64,000 nt of DNA from VRUE01 sp963796705 (lineage in GTDB: Bacteria; Actinomycetota; Thermoleophilia; Solirubrobacterales; 70-9), in contig CAWCMK010000004.1 of NCBI GenBank assembly GCA_963796705.1, positions 310,001-374,000 on the forward strand, in the 5' to 3' direction. Under the pieces are notes generated by a model, which was not told where the DNA came from, did no database searches, and saw nothing but the letters and a program-made list of their open reading frames with translations. Of this stretch, positions 6,861 through 15,786 are shown one piece after another. The translations under genes were made by a program, and so were the position numbers. Each line of letters starts with the position of its first letter. Position 1 is the stretch's first letter.

Positions 6861-8819
6861 CTAGTCAGCGGCGGGAAGCTCGGGCTCGGGCGGAGCCGTG
6901 AGCAGAACTCGGCAGGGGGCCTTCTTGAGGACGTACTCGGTCGCGGCGCCGATCTCCGCCGGTTTGGCGGCGCCGATACCGCCCAGCTTGGCGCCACCCC
7001 TGATCCTGCTCGGCGGCTCGCCGCCGACGACGATCGCCTCGGCCTCCGACTTGCGCGCCGCTTCGACGATCCCCGCACCGACGTTGCGGGCGCGCACCAC
7101 CTCGGCGCTGACGGCGACGTCCTCGTACTCGTCACCGACCGCACGGGCCCGCTCCAGCACCCGCCGCGCCTCCCTCTCACGCTCGGGCGAGAGCTTTGCG
7201 TTCAGGGGCAGCGTCAACGGGACCTCGACGACGTAGATCAGGTCAAGGCGAGCCTCGGAGGCGTCGTCGGACTCCTGCTGCTCGGCGGCGGCAAGTCGGC
7301 CCGCCGTGGAGACGATGTCGTCGTCCAGCTTGCTCCCGAATACCGGCACCAGGATGTTGCGGTAGGCGACCTCAGAGACCTGCTTGGTCAGCGCCTTCTC
7401 GGTGACCGAGACGCGCTTGGTCAGCGAGGTGCCCTCGATCACCTTCCGGTAGAAAACGTAGAACAGAAGGCCGAATGCCATCCAGCCGCCGCCGACCAGG
7501 CGCGCGGTGTCATGGAAGGCGAGCACGCTGAGGAAGGCGAGCGCGCTTAGCAAGGCCGCGAGGAGCGCCGGAATCGGCAGCGCGGCGCCGCGCCAGCGGA
7601 CGTTCCAGGGCACCCGGTAGGGCCGCTCGCGCTCGGGGTCGGTGACCCGCAGGCGGAGGATCGAGAAGTGGGCAATGGTGATCGCCAGAGTTGCCCCGAA
7701 CGCGTAGATCCCGGCCAGGAGCTTGACGTTGGTCGGGGCGACCAGGCCGAGAGCGATCAGCCCCGAGATCGCGATCGCGACCTGCGGCGTGGCGTGGCGG
7801 GAGTTGAGCTTGCCCAACCAGCTCGGGATCTGGCGGTTGATCGCCAGCGTGTAGATGTGGCGGGAGACGCCCAGCATGGCCGTCGTCGCCGCCCAGAAGA
7901 GCACCGGGGTTGCGACCAGCGCGACCACCCAGCGCATCACCTCGGCGATGCCGTGCGGATGGAAGGAGGAGACGACGCCCAGCACCGGCGCCTCCACGTA
8001 GCGGCCCCCGAGGGCCGTGTGGGGACCGTGCGGCCCGGCAACCACGGGCAGTGCCATGAGGGCCACCGCCGCCATCCCCGCGTAGACGAGCGGCACCGCG
8101 AAGGCGCCGATCGTGACGACGCGCTTCAGCTCGCGGGGGTGCACGTCGATGTCCGGGGCGAGGTCTGAGGCCGCCTCGATCCCGGCGTAGGCGAGCATCG
8201 CCACAACCAACGCATAGACGAGGTCAACGACGCTCGGATGGGTGAAGAGATCGAGCCGAGCGGTGAGGCGATCGGGGTGCAGGACGGTCAGCACCCCGAC
8301 GACGATCACCGCCAGCTGCAGCCCGATGTCTGCCAGGGCGAGCACCGCCAGGCGGCGCTCGCGACCGCGCCCGGTGATGTTGAACGCGTTGAGCAGACAG
8401 GCGGCGGTGATCACCAGCGCGGCGACGCCGATCTCCCAACCGGGCTCGGAGAGGTCCGAGGAGATCGGCTCCAGGTAATGCGGGACGGAGATCGCCGCCA
8501 GCGCGGCGACGATCAGGTAGTCGATCAGGATCGCCCAGCCGGCGATGAACGCGACCAGCTCGTTGAATGCGTGCCGGGCGAAGCTCGAAGAGCCGCCCCG
8601 TTCCCGGAACATCGCGCCCCCCTCGACGTAGGTGAGGGTCGTGACGACGAACAGCAGGCCGGCGACGAGAAAGACAAGCGGCGTCAGGCCGAGGCCGCGG
8701 TCGGCGACCACCCCCAACGCAAAGTAGATCGAGAAGCCGACCGAGGAGTAGACCGCGACGAACAGCCCGGGGACACCCAGGCCACGCTGGATCAGCGGCT
8801 TGGGCTTCTGCTCGCTCAC
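6861..8819 (-). CDS. APC superfamily permease with C-terminal universal-stress (Usp) domain
   Basis: A 652-residue protein: about twelve membrane helices in residues 10-450 with the APC-type first helix (LFVAVYSSVGFSIYFALG) and YVEGGAMFRERGGSSSFARH loop, then a cytoplasmic UspA-like domain (about 485-640, starting YRNILVPVFGS and holding the IVVGG-type nucleotide loop). Amino-acid permeases and K+ importers of the KimA type share this fold. The TrkA pair directly downstream and the mycobacterial Rv2690c-ceoB-ceoC arrangement make K+ transport more likely than amino-acid uptake, but that is inference. The start overlaps the upstream 63-aa membrane protein gene (ATGA type, four bases). Confidence 0.9.
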   Translation of the reverse strand: MSEQKPKPLIQRGLGVPGLFVAVYSSVGFSIYFALGVVADRGLGLTPLVFLVAGLLFVVTTLTYVEGGAMFRERGGSSSFARHAFNELVAFIAGWAILIDYLIVAALAAISVPHYLEPISSDLSEPGWEIGVAALVITAACLLNAFNITGRGRERRLAVLALADIGLQLAVIVVGVLTVLHPDRLTARLDLFTHPSVVDLVYALVVAMLAYAGIEAASDLAPDIDVHPRELKRVVTIGAFAVPLVYAGMAAVALMALPVVAGPHGPHTALGGRYVEAPVLGVVSSFHPHGIAEVMRWVVALVATPVLFWAATTAMLGVSRHIYTLAINRQIPSWLGKLNSRHATPQVAIAISGLIALGLVAPTNVKLLAGIYAFGATLAITIAHFSILRLRVTDPERERPYRVPWNVRWRGAALPIPALLAALLSALAFLSVLAFHDTARLVGGGWMAFGLLFYVFYRKVIEGTSLTKRVSVTEKALTKQVSEVAYRNILVPVFGSKLDDDIVSTAGRLAAAEQQESDDASEARLDLIYVVEVPLTLPLNAKLSPEREREARRVLERARAVGDEYEDVAVSAEVVRARNVGAGIVEAARKSEAEAIVVGGEPPSRIRGGAKLGGIGAAKPAEIGAATEYVLKKAPCRVLLTAPPEPELPAAD

Positions 8820-9007
8820 CTGGGTGACCGCGAGATCCAGAGACGTCCGAGGCCGACCCCGACGAAGAGGATGCCGAGCAGGACGCCGGTCGAGGCGGGC
8901 CCGCCGCCGGCGACAAGGGTGACGACGAGGATTCCCAGCCCGAGGCCGATGAACAGATACGAGAAGGCGCGGACGGAACCACGGTAGAGGCGCTCGGGCG
9001 ACGTCAT
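8816..9007 (-). CDS. Small two-helix membrane protein
   Basis: A 63-residue protein of two hydrophobic segments (about residues 15-33 and 41-56) joined by a Gly-rich turn, with a basic C-terminus (ISRSPR). A purine-rich ribosome site (ggggaaa) precedes the ATG at 9007, and the stop overlaps the permease start by four bases, which supports translation. No known family is recognised. Its position suggests an accessory subunit or assembly factor for the permease. Confidence 0.75.
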   Translation of the reverse strand: MTSPERLYRGSVRAFSYLFIGLGLGILVVTLVAGGGPASTGVLLGILFVGVGLGRLWISRSPR

Positions 9008-9092
9008 CGGCGATTTCCCCGCTTCATATCGCGATTCTAGGCGAGCCCGCGCGGCCGGCCTGGCGATTCCTCGCGGGCGCCCGCCGCACCGT

Positions 9093-10187
9093 CTATTCCG
9101 AATTAAAGGCCGCCGCGGGCGCCCGCTGGACGTGCCCGGGGAGGAGTTCGGCGGGCGAGGAGCAGCCGCAGAGGACGAGTGCCAGCTCGAGCTCAGACCG
9201 CAGAATCGCCAGCACCCGGCCAGCCCCCGCGGCCCCTCCCGCGGCAAGTCCCCAGAGCGCGGGCCGGCCGACCAGAACCGCGTCAGCGCCGAGCGCCAGG
9301 GCGATCGCCACGTCGATTCCGCGGCGAATGCCGCCGTCGACGAGCACCGGGGCTCGACCGGCGACCGCCGCGACCGCCTCGGGCAACACCTCGGCGGTGG
9401 CGAGCACCCGATCGAGCTGGCGCCCGCCATGGTTGGAGACGATGACCCCGGCGGCGCCGTGCTCGACGGCGAGGGCCGCATCCTCGCCGGTCTGGATGCC
9501 CTTGACGAAGAGCGGCAGCTCGCAGTTCCCGGCCAGCGTCTCAACGTCCGTCCAGCTCAGCGCCGCGTCCATGAGGGCGAAGGTTTCCTCGATTGTCACC
9601 GCCCGTTCGGAGTGAAGCGCAGCCTGCACGCTGGGCACGCCGAGACCCGCCGGGATCCGAAACCCGGTGCGCAGGTCGCGCTCGCGGTTGCCACCGCGCG
9701 GCGCATCGACGGTCAGGACGATCGCCTCAAAGCCCGCCTCGACCGCCTCCTCGATCAGCGCCCGGGTCAGACCCTGGTCGCTGAAGCAGTAGAGCTGAAA
9801 CCAGCGGCGCCCCGGTGGCGCCGCCGCGGCGAGCTCGGCGGGTCTCGTCGTCGCCAGCGTCGAAAGGCACATCACCGTGCCCGCCTGCGCGGCGGCCTGG
9901 GCCATCGCCACCTCACCATCGGGGTCGGCCAGCCGCTGATAGGCGACGGGGGCGATGAGCACCGGCATCGAGAGCTCGGCGCCGAGCAGCTCGACGCGCG
10001 TGCCCCAATCCGCGTGGCCCGCAAGCATCCGCGGCCGCAGCCGGTAGCGGCCCCAAGCGGCGACGTTCTCGCGCAGTGTCTCCTCGTCCCCGGCACCGCC
10101 GGCGAAGTAGCCGAGAACCCCGGCCTCGAGCCGCTCACCGGCGAGCCGCTCGAAGTCGGCGACGTTGACCTGCCCCTCGATCATCAT
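9093..10187 (-). CDS. FMN-dependent alpha-hydroxy-acid oxidizing protein
   Basis: A 364-residue TIM-barrel flavoprotein of the lactate/glycolate oxidase family, of normal length. Visible features are the N-terminal helical segment with FAGGAGDEETLRENVAAW, the substrate/FMN loop WFQLYCFSDQ, the active-site His in VSNHGGRQLD (about residue 250) and the FMN phosphate-binding DGGIRRGIDVAIALALGAD. Members oxidise L-lactate, glycolate or mandelate to the 2-keto acid; some also act on mycofactocin-type or amine substrates, so the substrate is open. It stands alone between the K+ cluster and the pyrophosphatase on the same strand. Confidence 0.92.
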   Translation of the reverse strand: MMIEGQVNVADFERLAGERLEAGVLGYFAGGAGDEETLRENVAAWGRYRLRPRMLAGHADWGTRVELLGAELSMPVLIAPVAYQRLADPDGEVAMAQAAAQAGTVMCLSTLATTRPAELAAAAPPGRRWFQLYCFSDQGLTRALIEEAVEAGFEAIVLTVDAPRGGNRERDLRTGFRIPAGLGVPSVQAALHSERAVTIEETFALMDAALSWTDVETLAGNCELPLFVKGIQTGEDAALAVEHGAAGVIVSNHGGRQLDRVLATAEVLPEAVAAVAGRAPVLVDGGIRRGIDVAIALALGADAVLVGRPALWGLAAGGAAGAGRVLAILRSELELALVLCGCSSPAELLPGHVQRAPAAAFNSE

Positions 10188-10277
10188 CGCCGCGACCTTA
10201 ACCGCAGGGCGGCCCGTTCAGCTGCCGATCGCGCTCGGCTCCTGCCGGGAGAGATCCGCGCCCCTCCTCTTGCAGGG

Positions 10278-12365
10278 CTAGAAATGGACGATCGGAATGA
10301 TCAGTATCGCGACGATGTTCGCGACCTTGATCATCGGGTTGATCGCCGGCCCGGCGGTGTCCTTGTAGGGATCACCGACCGTGTCGCCGGTCACCGAGGC
10401 GGCGTGTGCCTCGGAGCCCTTGCCGCCGTGGGCGCCGTCCTCGATCAGCTTCTTCGCGTTATCCCAGGCGCCGCCCCCGGCCGTCATCGAGATCGCCGCG
10501 AAGAGGCCGACGACGATCACCCCGATCAGCAGACCGCCGAGCGCGTTGACGCTGAGCAGGCCGACGATCACCGGCACGACGATCGGGATGAGCGCCGGCA
10601 GGATCATCTCTTTCTGCGCGGCCGCGGTGACGATCGCCACCGTTTTCCCGTACTCGGGCTTCTCGGTCCCCTCCATGATCCCCGGGTGCTCGCGAAACTG
10701 TTTGCGCACCTCTTCCACGACCTGGCCGCCGGCACGCCCCACAGCCTCGATCGCGAAGGCCACGAACAGATAGACCATCATGCCGCCGATGATCAGGCCG
10801 ATCAGCACGTCGGGACTGGTCAGATGGAAGAGTTCGTTGAGGTTGTAGCCCGCCGGCGCTTCGCTCTTCAGTTCGCTCTTGAACGCCGAGAAGAGGACCA
10901 GCGCCGCGAGCGCCGCGGAGCCGATCGCGTATCCCTTGGTGACGGCCTTCGTCGTGTTGCCGACGGCGTCCAGCGGATCGGTGACGTTGCGGACCTCCTC
11001 GGGGAGGTCGGCCATCTCGGCGATCCCGCCGGCGTTGTCGGTGATCGGGCCGAACGCGTCCAGGGCGACGATCAGGCCGCAGAGCGAGAGCTGGGCCATG
11101 ACGGCGATCCCGATCCCGTAGACGCCGGCCAGCTGGTTGGCGCCGAGGATCGCCAGGGCGATGACCAGCGCCGGCCCCGCGGTCGACTGGAAGCCCTGCG
11201 CCAACCCCTGGATGATGTTGGTCGCGTGCCCGGTCTCGGAGGCCTGGGCGATCGTCCTCACCGGCCGAAACCGGGTCGAAGTATAATATTCGGTAAGGCC
11301 AAACAGGAGCGCGGTCACGGCAACGCCGATCACCGCGCAGAGCCAGAGGTCGCTGACGGTGATCGCCTTGGCGCCGGCGCCAAGCCCGAGGCGTACCGGG
11401 TCGCTCATCAGCCAGTGGGTGACCGGATAGAACGCCGCGATGGAGAGCAAGCCGGAGACGATCAGTCCCTGGTAGAGGGCGCCCTCGACGCGGTCGGATT
11501 TGGTCCGCACCGTGAGCGCGCCGATGATCGAGGCGATGATCGCGACGCCGCCGATCACCAGTGGGTAGATCGCGACCTGGCGCGAGAAGTCACCGCCCGA
11601 GCCGGTGAAGGTGAGGACGCCGAGCAGCATCACGGCGACGGTGGTGACGGCGTAGGTCTCGAAGAGGTCGGCCGCCATCCCGGCGCAGTCACCGACGTTG
11701 TCGCCGACGTTGTCGGCGATCACGGCCGGATTGCGGGGATCGTCCTCGGGAATTCCCGCCTCCACCTTGCCGACCAGATCGGCGCCGACGTCGGCCGCCT
11801 TGGTGAAGATGCCGCCCCCGAGGCGGGCGAAGACCGAGATCAGCGAGCCACCGAACCCGAGCCCGATCAGCGCATCGACCGCTTCCTTGTCGGCGCTGCC
11901 GGTGAGGACGAGGATGCCGTAGTAGCCGGCGACCCCGAACAGGGCCAGGCCGACGACCAGAAGGCCGGTGACAGAGCCGCCTTTGAAGGCGACGTCAAGC
12001 GCCGGGGGAACGCCGCCGCGGGCCGCCTCGGCGACCCGGGAATTGGCGCGCACCGAGAGGTTCATGCCGATAAAGCCCGTCGCGCCGGAGAGCGTGCCGC
12101 CGATCACAAAGCCGATCGCCGTCTGGTAATCCTGGAGGATCCAGAGCAGGATCGCGATCGGCACGGCGACTCCGGCGATGATCGTGTACTGGCGACTCAG
12201 GTAGGCCTTGGCGCCCTCCTGCACGGCGCCGGAGATTTCCTGCATACGGGCGTTGCCGGGCGACTTCGAGAGCAGGCGCTGGGTGATTATGAGCCCGTAG
12301 ACAACCGCCGCCCCGGCGCAGACGAGCGCGACGACGACTCCGTATTCGGTCAGAAAGCTGGTCAA
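10278..12365 (-). CDS. hppA: K+-insensitive proton-pumping pyrophosphatase
   Basis: A 695-residue integral membrane protein with around 16 helices and the family signatures in order: DVGADLVGKVE (192-202), the catalytic EDDPRNPAVIADNVGDNVGD (207-226) and the C-terminal acidic motif in GDTVGDPYKDT. It hydrolyses pyrophosphate and pumps H+ out of the cytoplasm. The sequence GNTTKAVTKG (469-478) has Lys at 473 and Thr at 476, the pair that marks K+-independent H+-pumping enzymes (K+-dependent ones have Ala at the first position). Translation starts at TTG 12365, backed by a strong GGAGGA seven bases upstream. The gene looks monocistronic. Confidence 0.96.
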   Translation of the reverse strand: MTSFLTEYGVVVALVCAGAAVVYGLIITQRLLSKSPGNARMQEISGAVQEGAKAYLSRQYTIIAGVAVPIAILLWILQDYQTAIGFVIGGTLSGATGFIGMNLSVRANSRVAEAARGGVPPALDVAFKGGSVTGLLVVGLALFGVAGYYGILVLTGSADKEAVDALIGLGFGGSLISVFARLGGGIFTKAADVGADLVGKVEAGIPEDDPRNPAVIADNVGDNVGDCAGMAADLFETYAVTTVAVMLLGVLTFTGSGGDFSRQVAIYPLVIGGVAIIASIIGALTVRTKSDRVEGALYQGLIVSGLLSIAAFYPVTHWLMSDPVRLGLGAGAKAITVSDLWLCAVIGVAVTALLFGLTEYYTSTRFRPVRTIAQASETGHATNIIQGLAQGFQSTAGPALVIALAILGANQLAGVYGIGIAVMAQLSLCGLIVALDAFGPITDNAGGIAEMADLPEEVRNVTDPLDAVGNTTKAVTKGYAIGSAALAALVLFSAFKSELKSEAPAGYNLNELFHLTSPDVLIGLIIGGMMVYLFVAFAIEAVGRAGGQVVEEVRKQFREHPGIMEGTEKPEYGKTVAIVTAAAQKEMILPALIPIVVPVIVGLLSVNALGGLLIGVIVVGLFAAISMTAGGGAWDNAKKLIEDGAHGGKGSEAHAASVTGDTVGDPYKDTAGPAINPMIKVANIVAILIIPIVHF

Positions 12366-12423
12366 GTGAGGTTCCTCCGGCTGGGTGCTTGAGATTTCCG
12401 GCTGCTCTTAGCGGCGCGGGAGT

Positions 12424-13590
12424 CTATCTAGGGGCGCTGACATCGGTCTTGTAGGTCCGCCCGGTGTCCCGGACCGCGTCCCGAAAGACCTCCTCGAGCG
12501 AGGCGCCCGCGGCGAGCGCCTCGCGCACCCGCTGGGCGCCGTTTCGGGCCGGCAGCTCGAGCTCGATGCCGAGTCGTTCGCGGGCCGGCTCGGTCCAGGA
12601 GAGCAGCCGCTCGAGCGCCATCCTGGTCGAGACCAGCTCGGCGCCCGCGCGGAAGTCGATGATCTCGCCATCGAGGCCGTGGCGGATCGCCCGCCAGAGG
12701 TTCTCCTCGACCTCGCGATCACCGAGCGGGCCGCCGCGGGCCTCGTATCCGCGCTCGTCGTAGTCAAGCGCGGCCTGGGCGATGCAGGCGGCGATCAGCG
12801 CCGAGAGCGCGGTCGACTCCTCGCCGCGCGTCTGGGCATCGCAGATCCGCACCTCGACGGTTCCGAAACTGTGGTGCGGCCGCACGCTCCACCAGAGCTG
12901 CGTCGACTCCACGGCTGTCCCGGTCCGCTCGAGGACGCGGACGAAATCCTCGTAGATCTGCCAGCTGCGAAACGGGCTGGGGATGCCACAGCGAGGGAAG
13001 CTGCGGGTGAAGATCTCCGTGCGCACCGAGTGCAGCCCCGTATCGCGGCCGTCGAGGAGCGGTGAGTTGGCCGAGGCCGCGAGCAGCAGCGGCAGGACCT
13101 CGCGCAGCCAGTCGCACACCGCGATCGCCCGGTCGGCGCCGCGGATGCCCATGTGCACGTGCAGGCTCCAGGTGTTGTTGCGCTGGGCGACCCAGCCGAG
13201 TTCCCGCTTGAGACGGTTGTAGTGAGGCGTGTCGATGATCCGCTGGTCCAGATAGCTCGCCCAGGGGTGGGTTCCGGTCGCGGCCAACGCCAGGCCCATC
13301 TCCTCAGCCAGCGCGAAGAGCCTGTCGCGGCGCACCTGCTGCGCGGCGACGGCCTCGGCGAAGCTCTCGGCGCGCCCGGAGCGGATCTCGATCTCCGAGG
13401 CGATCAGCTCGCCGGCGGCCGACTCGGCGAGCAGCTCGTCCTGCTGGCAGGCCGCGTAGAGCTCCTCGAAGCGCTGCTGCAGCTCCAGCGAGGCGGGGTC
13501 AAGGAGCGCGAACTCCTCCTCGAGGCCGACCGTGAAGTCCAGCGAGGACTCGAAGGTCTCCCGAGCGCGGTCGAGGTCAAGCGCCGACAT
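12424..13590 (-). CDS. Carboxylate-amine ligase, GCS2 family (glutamate-cysteine ligase type)
   Basis: A 388-residue ATP-dependent ligase of the GCS2/YbdK family: N-terminal FTVGLEEEFALLDP with the metal-binding glutamates, TGTHPWASY, the NNTWSLHVHMGI substrate loop and the VEVRICDAQT strand late in the protein. The family makes gamma-glutamyl bonds; YbdK has weak glutamate-cysteine ligase activity and EgtA-like members feed ergothioneine synthesis. No gshB or other ergothioneine gene lies nearby, so the product is not certain. ATG 13590 is preferred over the adjoining upstream TTG. It is 65 bases downstream of rex on the same strand. Confidence 0.9.
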   Translation of the reverse strand: MSALDLDRARETFESSLDFTVGLEEEFALLDPASLELQQRFEELYAACQQDELLAESAAGELIASEIEIRSGRAESFAEAVAAQQVRRDRLFALAEEMGLALAATGTHPWASYLDQRIIDTPHYNRLKRELGWVAQRNNTWSLHVHMGIRGADRAIAVCDWLREVLPLLLAASANSPLLDGRDTGLHSVRTEIFTRSFPRCGIPSPFRSWQIYEDFVRVLERTGTAVESTQLWWSVRPHHSFGTVEVRICDAQTRGEESTALSALIAACIAQAALDYDERGYEARGGPLGDREVEENLWRAIRHGLDGEIIDFRAGAELVSTRMALERLLSWTEPARERLGIELELPARNGAQRVREALAAGASLEEVFRDAVRDTGRTYKTDVSAPR

Positions 13591-13658
13591 CAAAGGTCGC
13601 GCGTCGGGCGCCGCCCAATCAGACAGGGGTGGACGCTTGCGCGCTCGGCGCCCATCTC

Positions 13659-14327
13659 TTAGGCGAGGTAGAAGTAGAGCGCGTAGAGGAGGTCGACCGC
13701 CGGGCTGGAGGTGTGGACGGTCACCTCCGGCGGGACCTGGAGCAGCTGCTCGGAGTAGTTGAAGATGATCTTTACTCCGGCCTCGACGAGGCGGTCGGCC
13801 ACCCCCTGGGCGGCCTCGGCCGGAACGGCGAGCACGCCGACGACGATCTCCTGCTCGGCGACGACCGCCGCGAGCTCGGAGAAGTTGCGCACCGTGAGAC
13901 TTCCCACCTGCTTGCCGATGACCGCCGGCTCGACGTCGAACATCGCGACGATCTGGAAGCCGTGGTCGGCGAAGATGTCGGAGCTGGCGATTGCCTGGCC
14001 GAGCTTGCCGGCGCCGAACAGGGCGATGTTGTGCTGACCGGAGGTGCGCAGGATCTTGCGGATCTCGCCGACCAGGGAATCGACGTTGTAGCCGACGCCG
14101 CGCTTGCCGAACTTGCCAAATCCGGAGAGGTCGCGGCGGATCTGGGTCGGGTTTATGTGTGTGTACTCGGAGAGTTCCTGCGAGGAAATCGTTTCGCGAC
14201 CCATCTTGCGGGCCTGGGTGAGCACCTGCAGGTAGCGCGACAGTCGCGCCGCGACGCCGAGCGAGAGCCGCTCGCCGTCAACGATCAGCCCCTCGGCCTC
14301 ATGCTCCTCGATCGCCTCCTCGATCAT
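13659..14327 (-). CDS. rex: Redox-sensing transcriptional repressor Rex
   Basis: A 222-residue regulator with an N-terminal winged helix (about residues 1-80, including TQIRRDLSGFGKFGKRGVGY) and a C-terminal Rossmann domain with FGAGKLGQAI that binds NADH/NAD+. Rex releases DNA when NADH rises and so controls respiratory and fermentative genes. It overlaps the 3' end of the glutaredoxin gene by 29 bases and shares a strand with the t6A genes. I did not see a TTGTGAA-type Rex operator in the adjacent sequence. Confidence 0.96.
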   Translation of the reverse strand: MIEEAIEEHEAEGLIVDGERLSLGVAARLSRYLQVLTQARKMGRETISSQELSEYTHINPTQIRRDLSGFGKFGKRGVGYNVDSLVGEIRKILRTSGQHNIALFGAGKLGQAIASSDIFADHGFQIVAMFDVEPAVIGKQVGSLTVRNFSELAAVVAEQEIVVGVLAVPAEAAQGVADRLVEAGVKIIFNYSEQLLQVPPEVTVHTSSPAVDLLYALYFYLA

Positions 14328-14577
14328 CTGCGCCTCGCACAGTATCGAGCCGGGCCCGAAGCGCGTCCGCGTCGAGCACGAGCTCGGAGACGACGCGTCC
14401 GTCGACCTCGACCACCGGGATCCTCTCGAGCATGCGGCGCATCAGCGTCTCGTCGCTCTCGATGTCGACCTCGAGCAGCTCAAAACGGTAGCCACGATCG
14501 TGCAGGACGATGATCTCCTCGATCGCCTGCTCGCACAGATGGCATCCCTCACGGGCATAGACGGTGACCAGCGGCAT
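14299..14577 (-). CDS. Glutaredoxin-like (DUF836) thiol protein
   Basis: A 92-residue thioredoxin-fold protein with the motif REGCHLCEQA (CxxC, Cys near residues 11 and 14) and the cis-Pro segment ERIPVVEVDG. DUF836 glutaredoxin-like proteins often sit just before rex in actinobacteria, as here, suggesting a redox role, though no substrate is known. The ATG at 14577 overlaps the TGA of tsaD by one base (TGATG), so it is preferred to the GTG one codon upstream. Confidence 0.9.
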   Translation of the reverse strand: MPLVTVYAREGCHLCEQAIEEIIVLHDRGYRFELLEVDIESDETLMRRMLERIPVVEVDGRVVSELVLDADALRARLDTVRGADDRGGDRGA

Positions 14578-15632
14578 CACGGCTCGATTGCCACGGACGC
14601 GCCAGGGGCCCTCGAGGCGTGCCTGCCCGTGGCGCTTCCTGCCACCTTGGTCGGAAACGCGTCATAGGGGAGGTACTCGGGGTAGCTGATCCGCGGCAAG
14701 TAGCGCGCCGCGGAGCCGATCATCGCCGCGTTATCGGTGCAGAGCTCGATCGGCACCAGCTTCAGCGCCACGCCGCGACCTCGGCAGAGCTCGGCGACCG
14801 CGGCCCGCAGCGGCCCGTTGGCAGCGACCCCGCCGCCGAGGGCGACCGCCTGCCAATCTCCCGAGTTCAGCGCCCGCTCGAGCTTCGCCGTGAGCTGGCC
14901 GACTGCCGCCGCCTGAAAGCTGGCGGCGAGGTCGGCGCGATTTTGATCGACACCTTCGGGACCGAGGTCGCGACACAGGTAAACGAGTGCCGTCTTGAGG
15001 CCGCTGAAGCTGAAGTCAAGTCCCGGATCGCGGCTCATCGCGACCGGCAGCTCGAAGGCCTTGGGGTCGCCGTCCTCGGCGAGTGCCTGCAGCGCCGGCC
15101 CTCCCGGGTAACCGAGGCCGAGCAACCGCGCGACCTTGTCGAAGGCCTCCCCAGCGGCGTCGTCGAGGGTCTGGCCGAGAACCTGATGCCCGCGGTGATC
15201 GCGTGCCGCCGCCAGGATCGTGTGGCCGCCGCTTGCCAACAGGCACAGGAAGGGCGGCTCAAGCGGCTCGGGCTCGAGGAAGTTTGCGGCAACGTGGCCC
15301 TGCAGGTGATCGACGGGAATCAGCGGCAGGCGGCGCGGCGCGGCGATCGCCTTCGCCGTGCTGACCCCAACCAGCAGCGCCCCGATCAGCCCCGGCCCGA
15401 CGGTGACCGCGACTGCCTCGATCTCGGCGAGCGTCGCGCCCGCCTCTGCCAGGGCGGCCTCGATGACCGGCACCGCGAGCTCGAGGTGCTGGCGCGAGGC
15501 GATCTCCGGCACCACCCCCCCGAAGCGCGCGTGCGCCTCGCTCTGCGAGGAGATCACGTTGGAGCGGATCCGCGCCCCCTCGAGAACCGCGGCGCAGGTG
15601 TCATCGCAGGACGTCTCAATGGCGAGGATCAA
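14577..15632 (-). CDS. tsaD: tRNA N6-threonylcarbamoyladenosine transferase TsaD
   Basis: TsaD transfers threonylcarbamoyl from threonylcarbamoyl-AMP to A37 of ANN-decoding tRNAs, working with TsaB and TsaE, all encoded just upstream. The protein begins ILAIETSCDDTCAAVLEG, holds the metal-binding HLQGH and the ASKH-fold nucleotide loops (LCLLASGGHT, VALGGGVAANGPLR). The frame is open further upstream but homology starts at the TTG 15632, giving 351 residues, close to the family norm; a GGGAGG lies about a dozen bases before it. The exact start is therefore inferred. TGATG coupling links it to the glutaredoxin gene. Confidence 0.95.
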   Translation of the reverse strand: MILAIETSCDDTCAAVLEGARIRSNVISSQSEAHARFGGVVPEIASRQHLELAVPVIEAALAEAGATLAEIEAVAVTVGPGLIGALLVGVSTAKAIAAPRRLPLIPVDHLQGHVAANFLEPEPLEPPFLCLLASGGHTILAAARDHRGHQVLGQTLDDAAGEAFDKVARLLGLGYPGGPALQALAEDGDPKAFELPVAMSRDPGLDFSFSGLKTALVYLCRDLGPEGVDQNRADLAASFQAAAVGQLTAKLERALNSGDWQAVALGGGVAANGPLRAAVAELCRGRGVALKLVPIELCTDNAAMIGSAARYLPRISYPEYLPYDAFPTKVAGSATGRHASRAPGASVAIEP

Positions 15633-15756
15633 GGCGCGGTGTCCCTCCCAGGGGCGAACCGAGGCGCACGCCGAGCGGGGAGAAGCCCCGCCAAGCGGGC
15701 AGCGGTGAGCGAGCGCAGGGAATCGCCGCACACCATCAGCGCGGGCGAGCCAACAG

Positions 15757-15771
15757 CGCCGCAGAGCGGCG
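15757..15771 (-). terminator. Short GC hairpin downstream of rimI
   Basis: A perfect 6-bp stem (CGCCGC/GCGGCG) with a three-base loop lies 15-30 bases after the rimI stop on the minus strand, in the 154-bp gap before tsaD. There is no U-run, so an intrinsic terminator is only a possibility. Confidence 0.25.
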
Positions 15772-15786
15772 GAATTGATCGCTCCC

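Noticed and set aside
9132..12392. A 1086-codon open frame on the plus strand
   Set aside because: It is antisense to the alpha-hydroxy-acid oxidase and hppA, whose catalytic motifs are intact. Its translation is Asp/Arg/Gly-rich without any fold signal, as expected opposite high-GC genes.
13594..13658. Terminator hairpin between rex and the GCS2 gene
   Set aside because: The GGGCGCCG/CGGCGCCC arms are 8 bp but separated by about 40 bases, too long a loop to support a terminator call.
15633..15731. N-terminal extension of TsaD
   Set aside because: Residues encoded here are Arg/Ser/Ala-rich and precede the invariant ILAIETSCDD start of the family.
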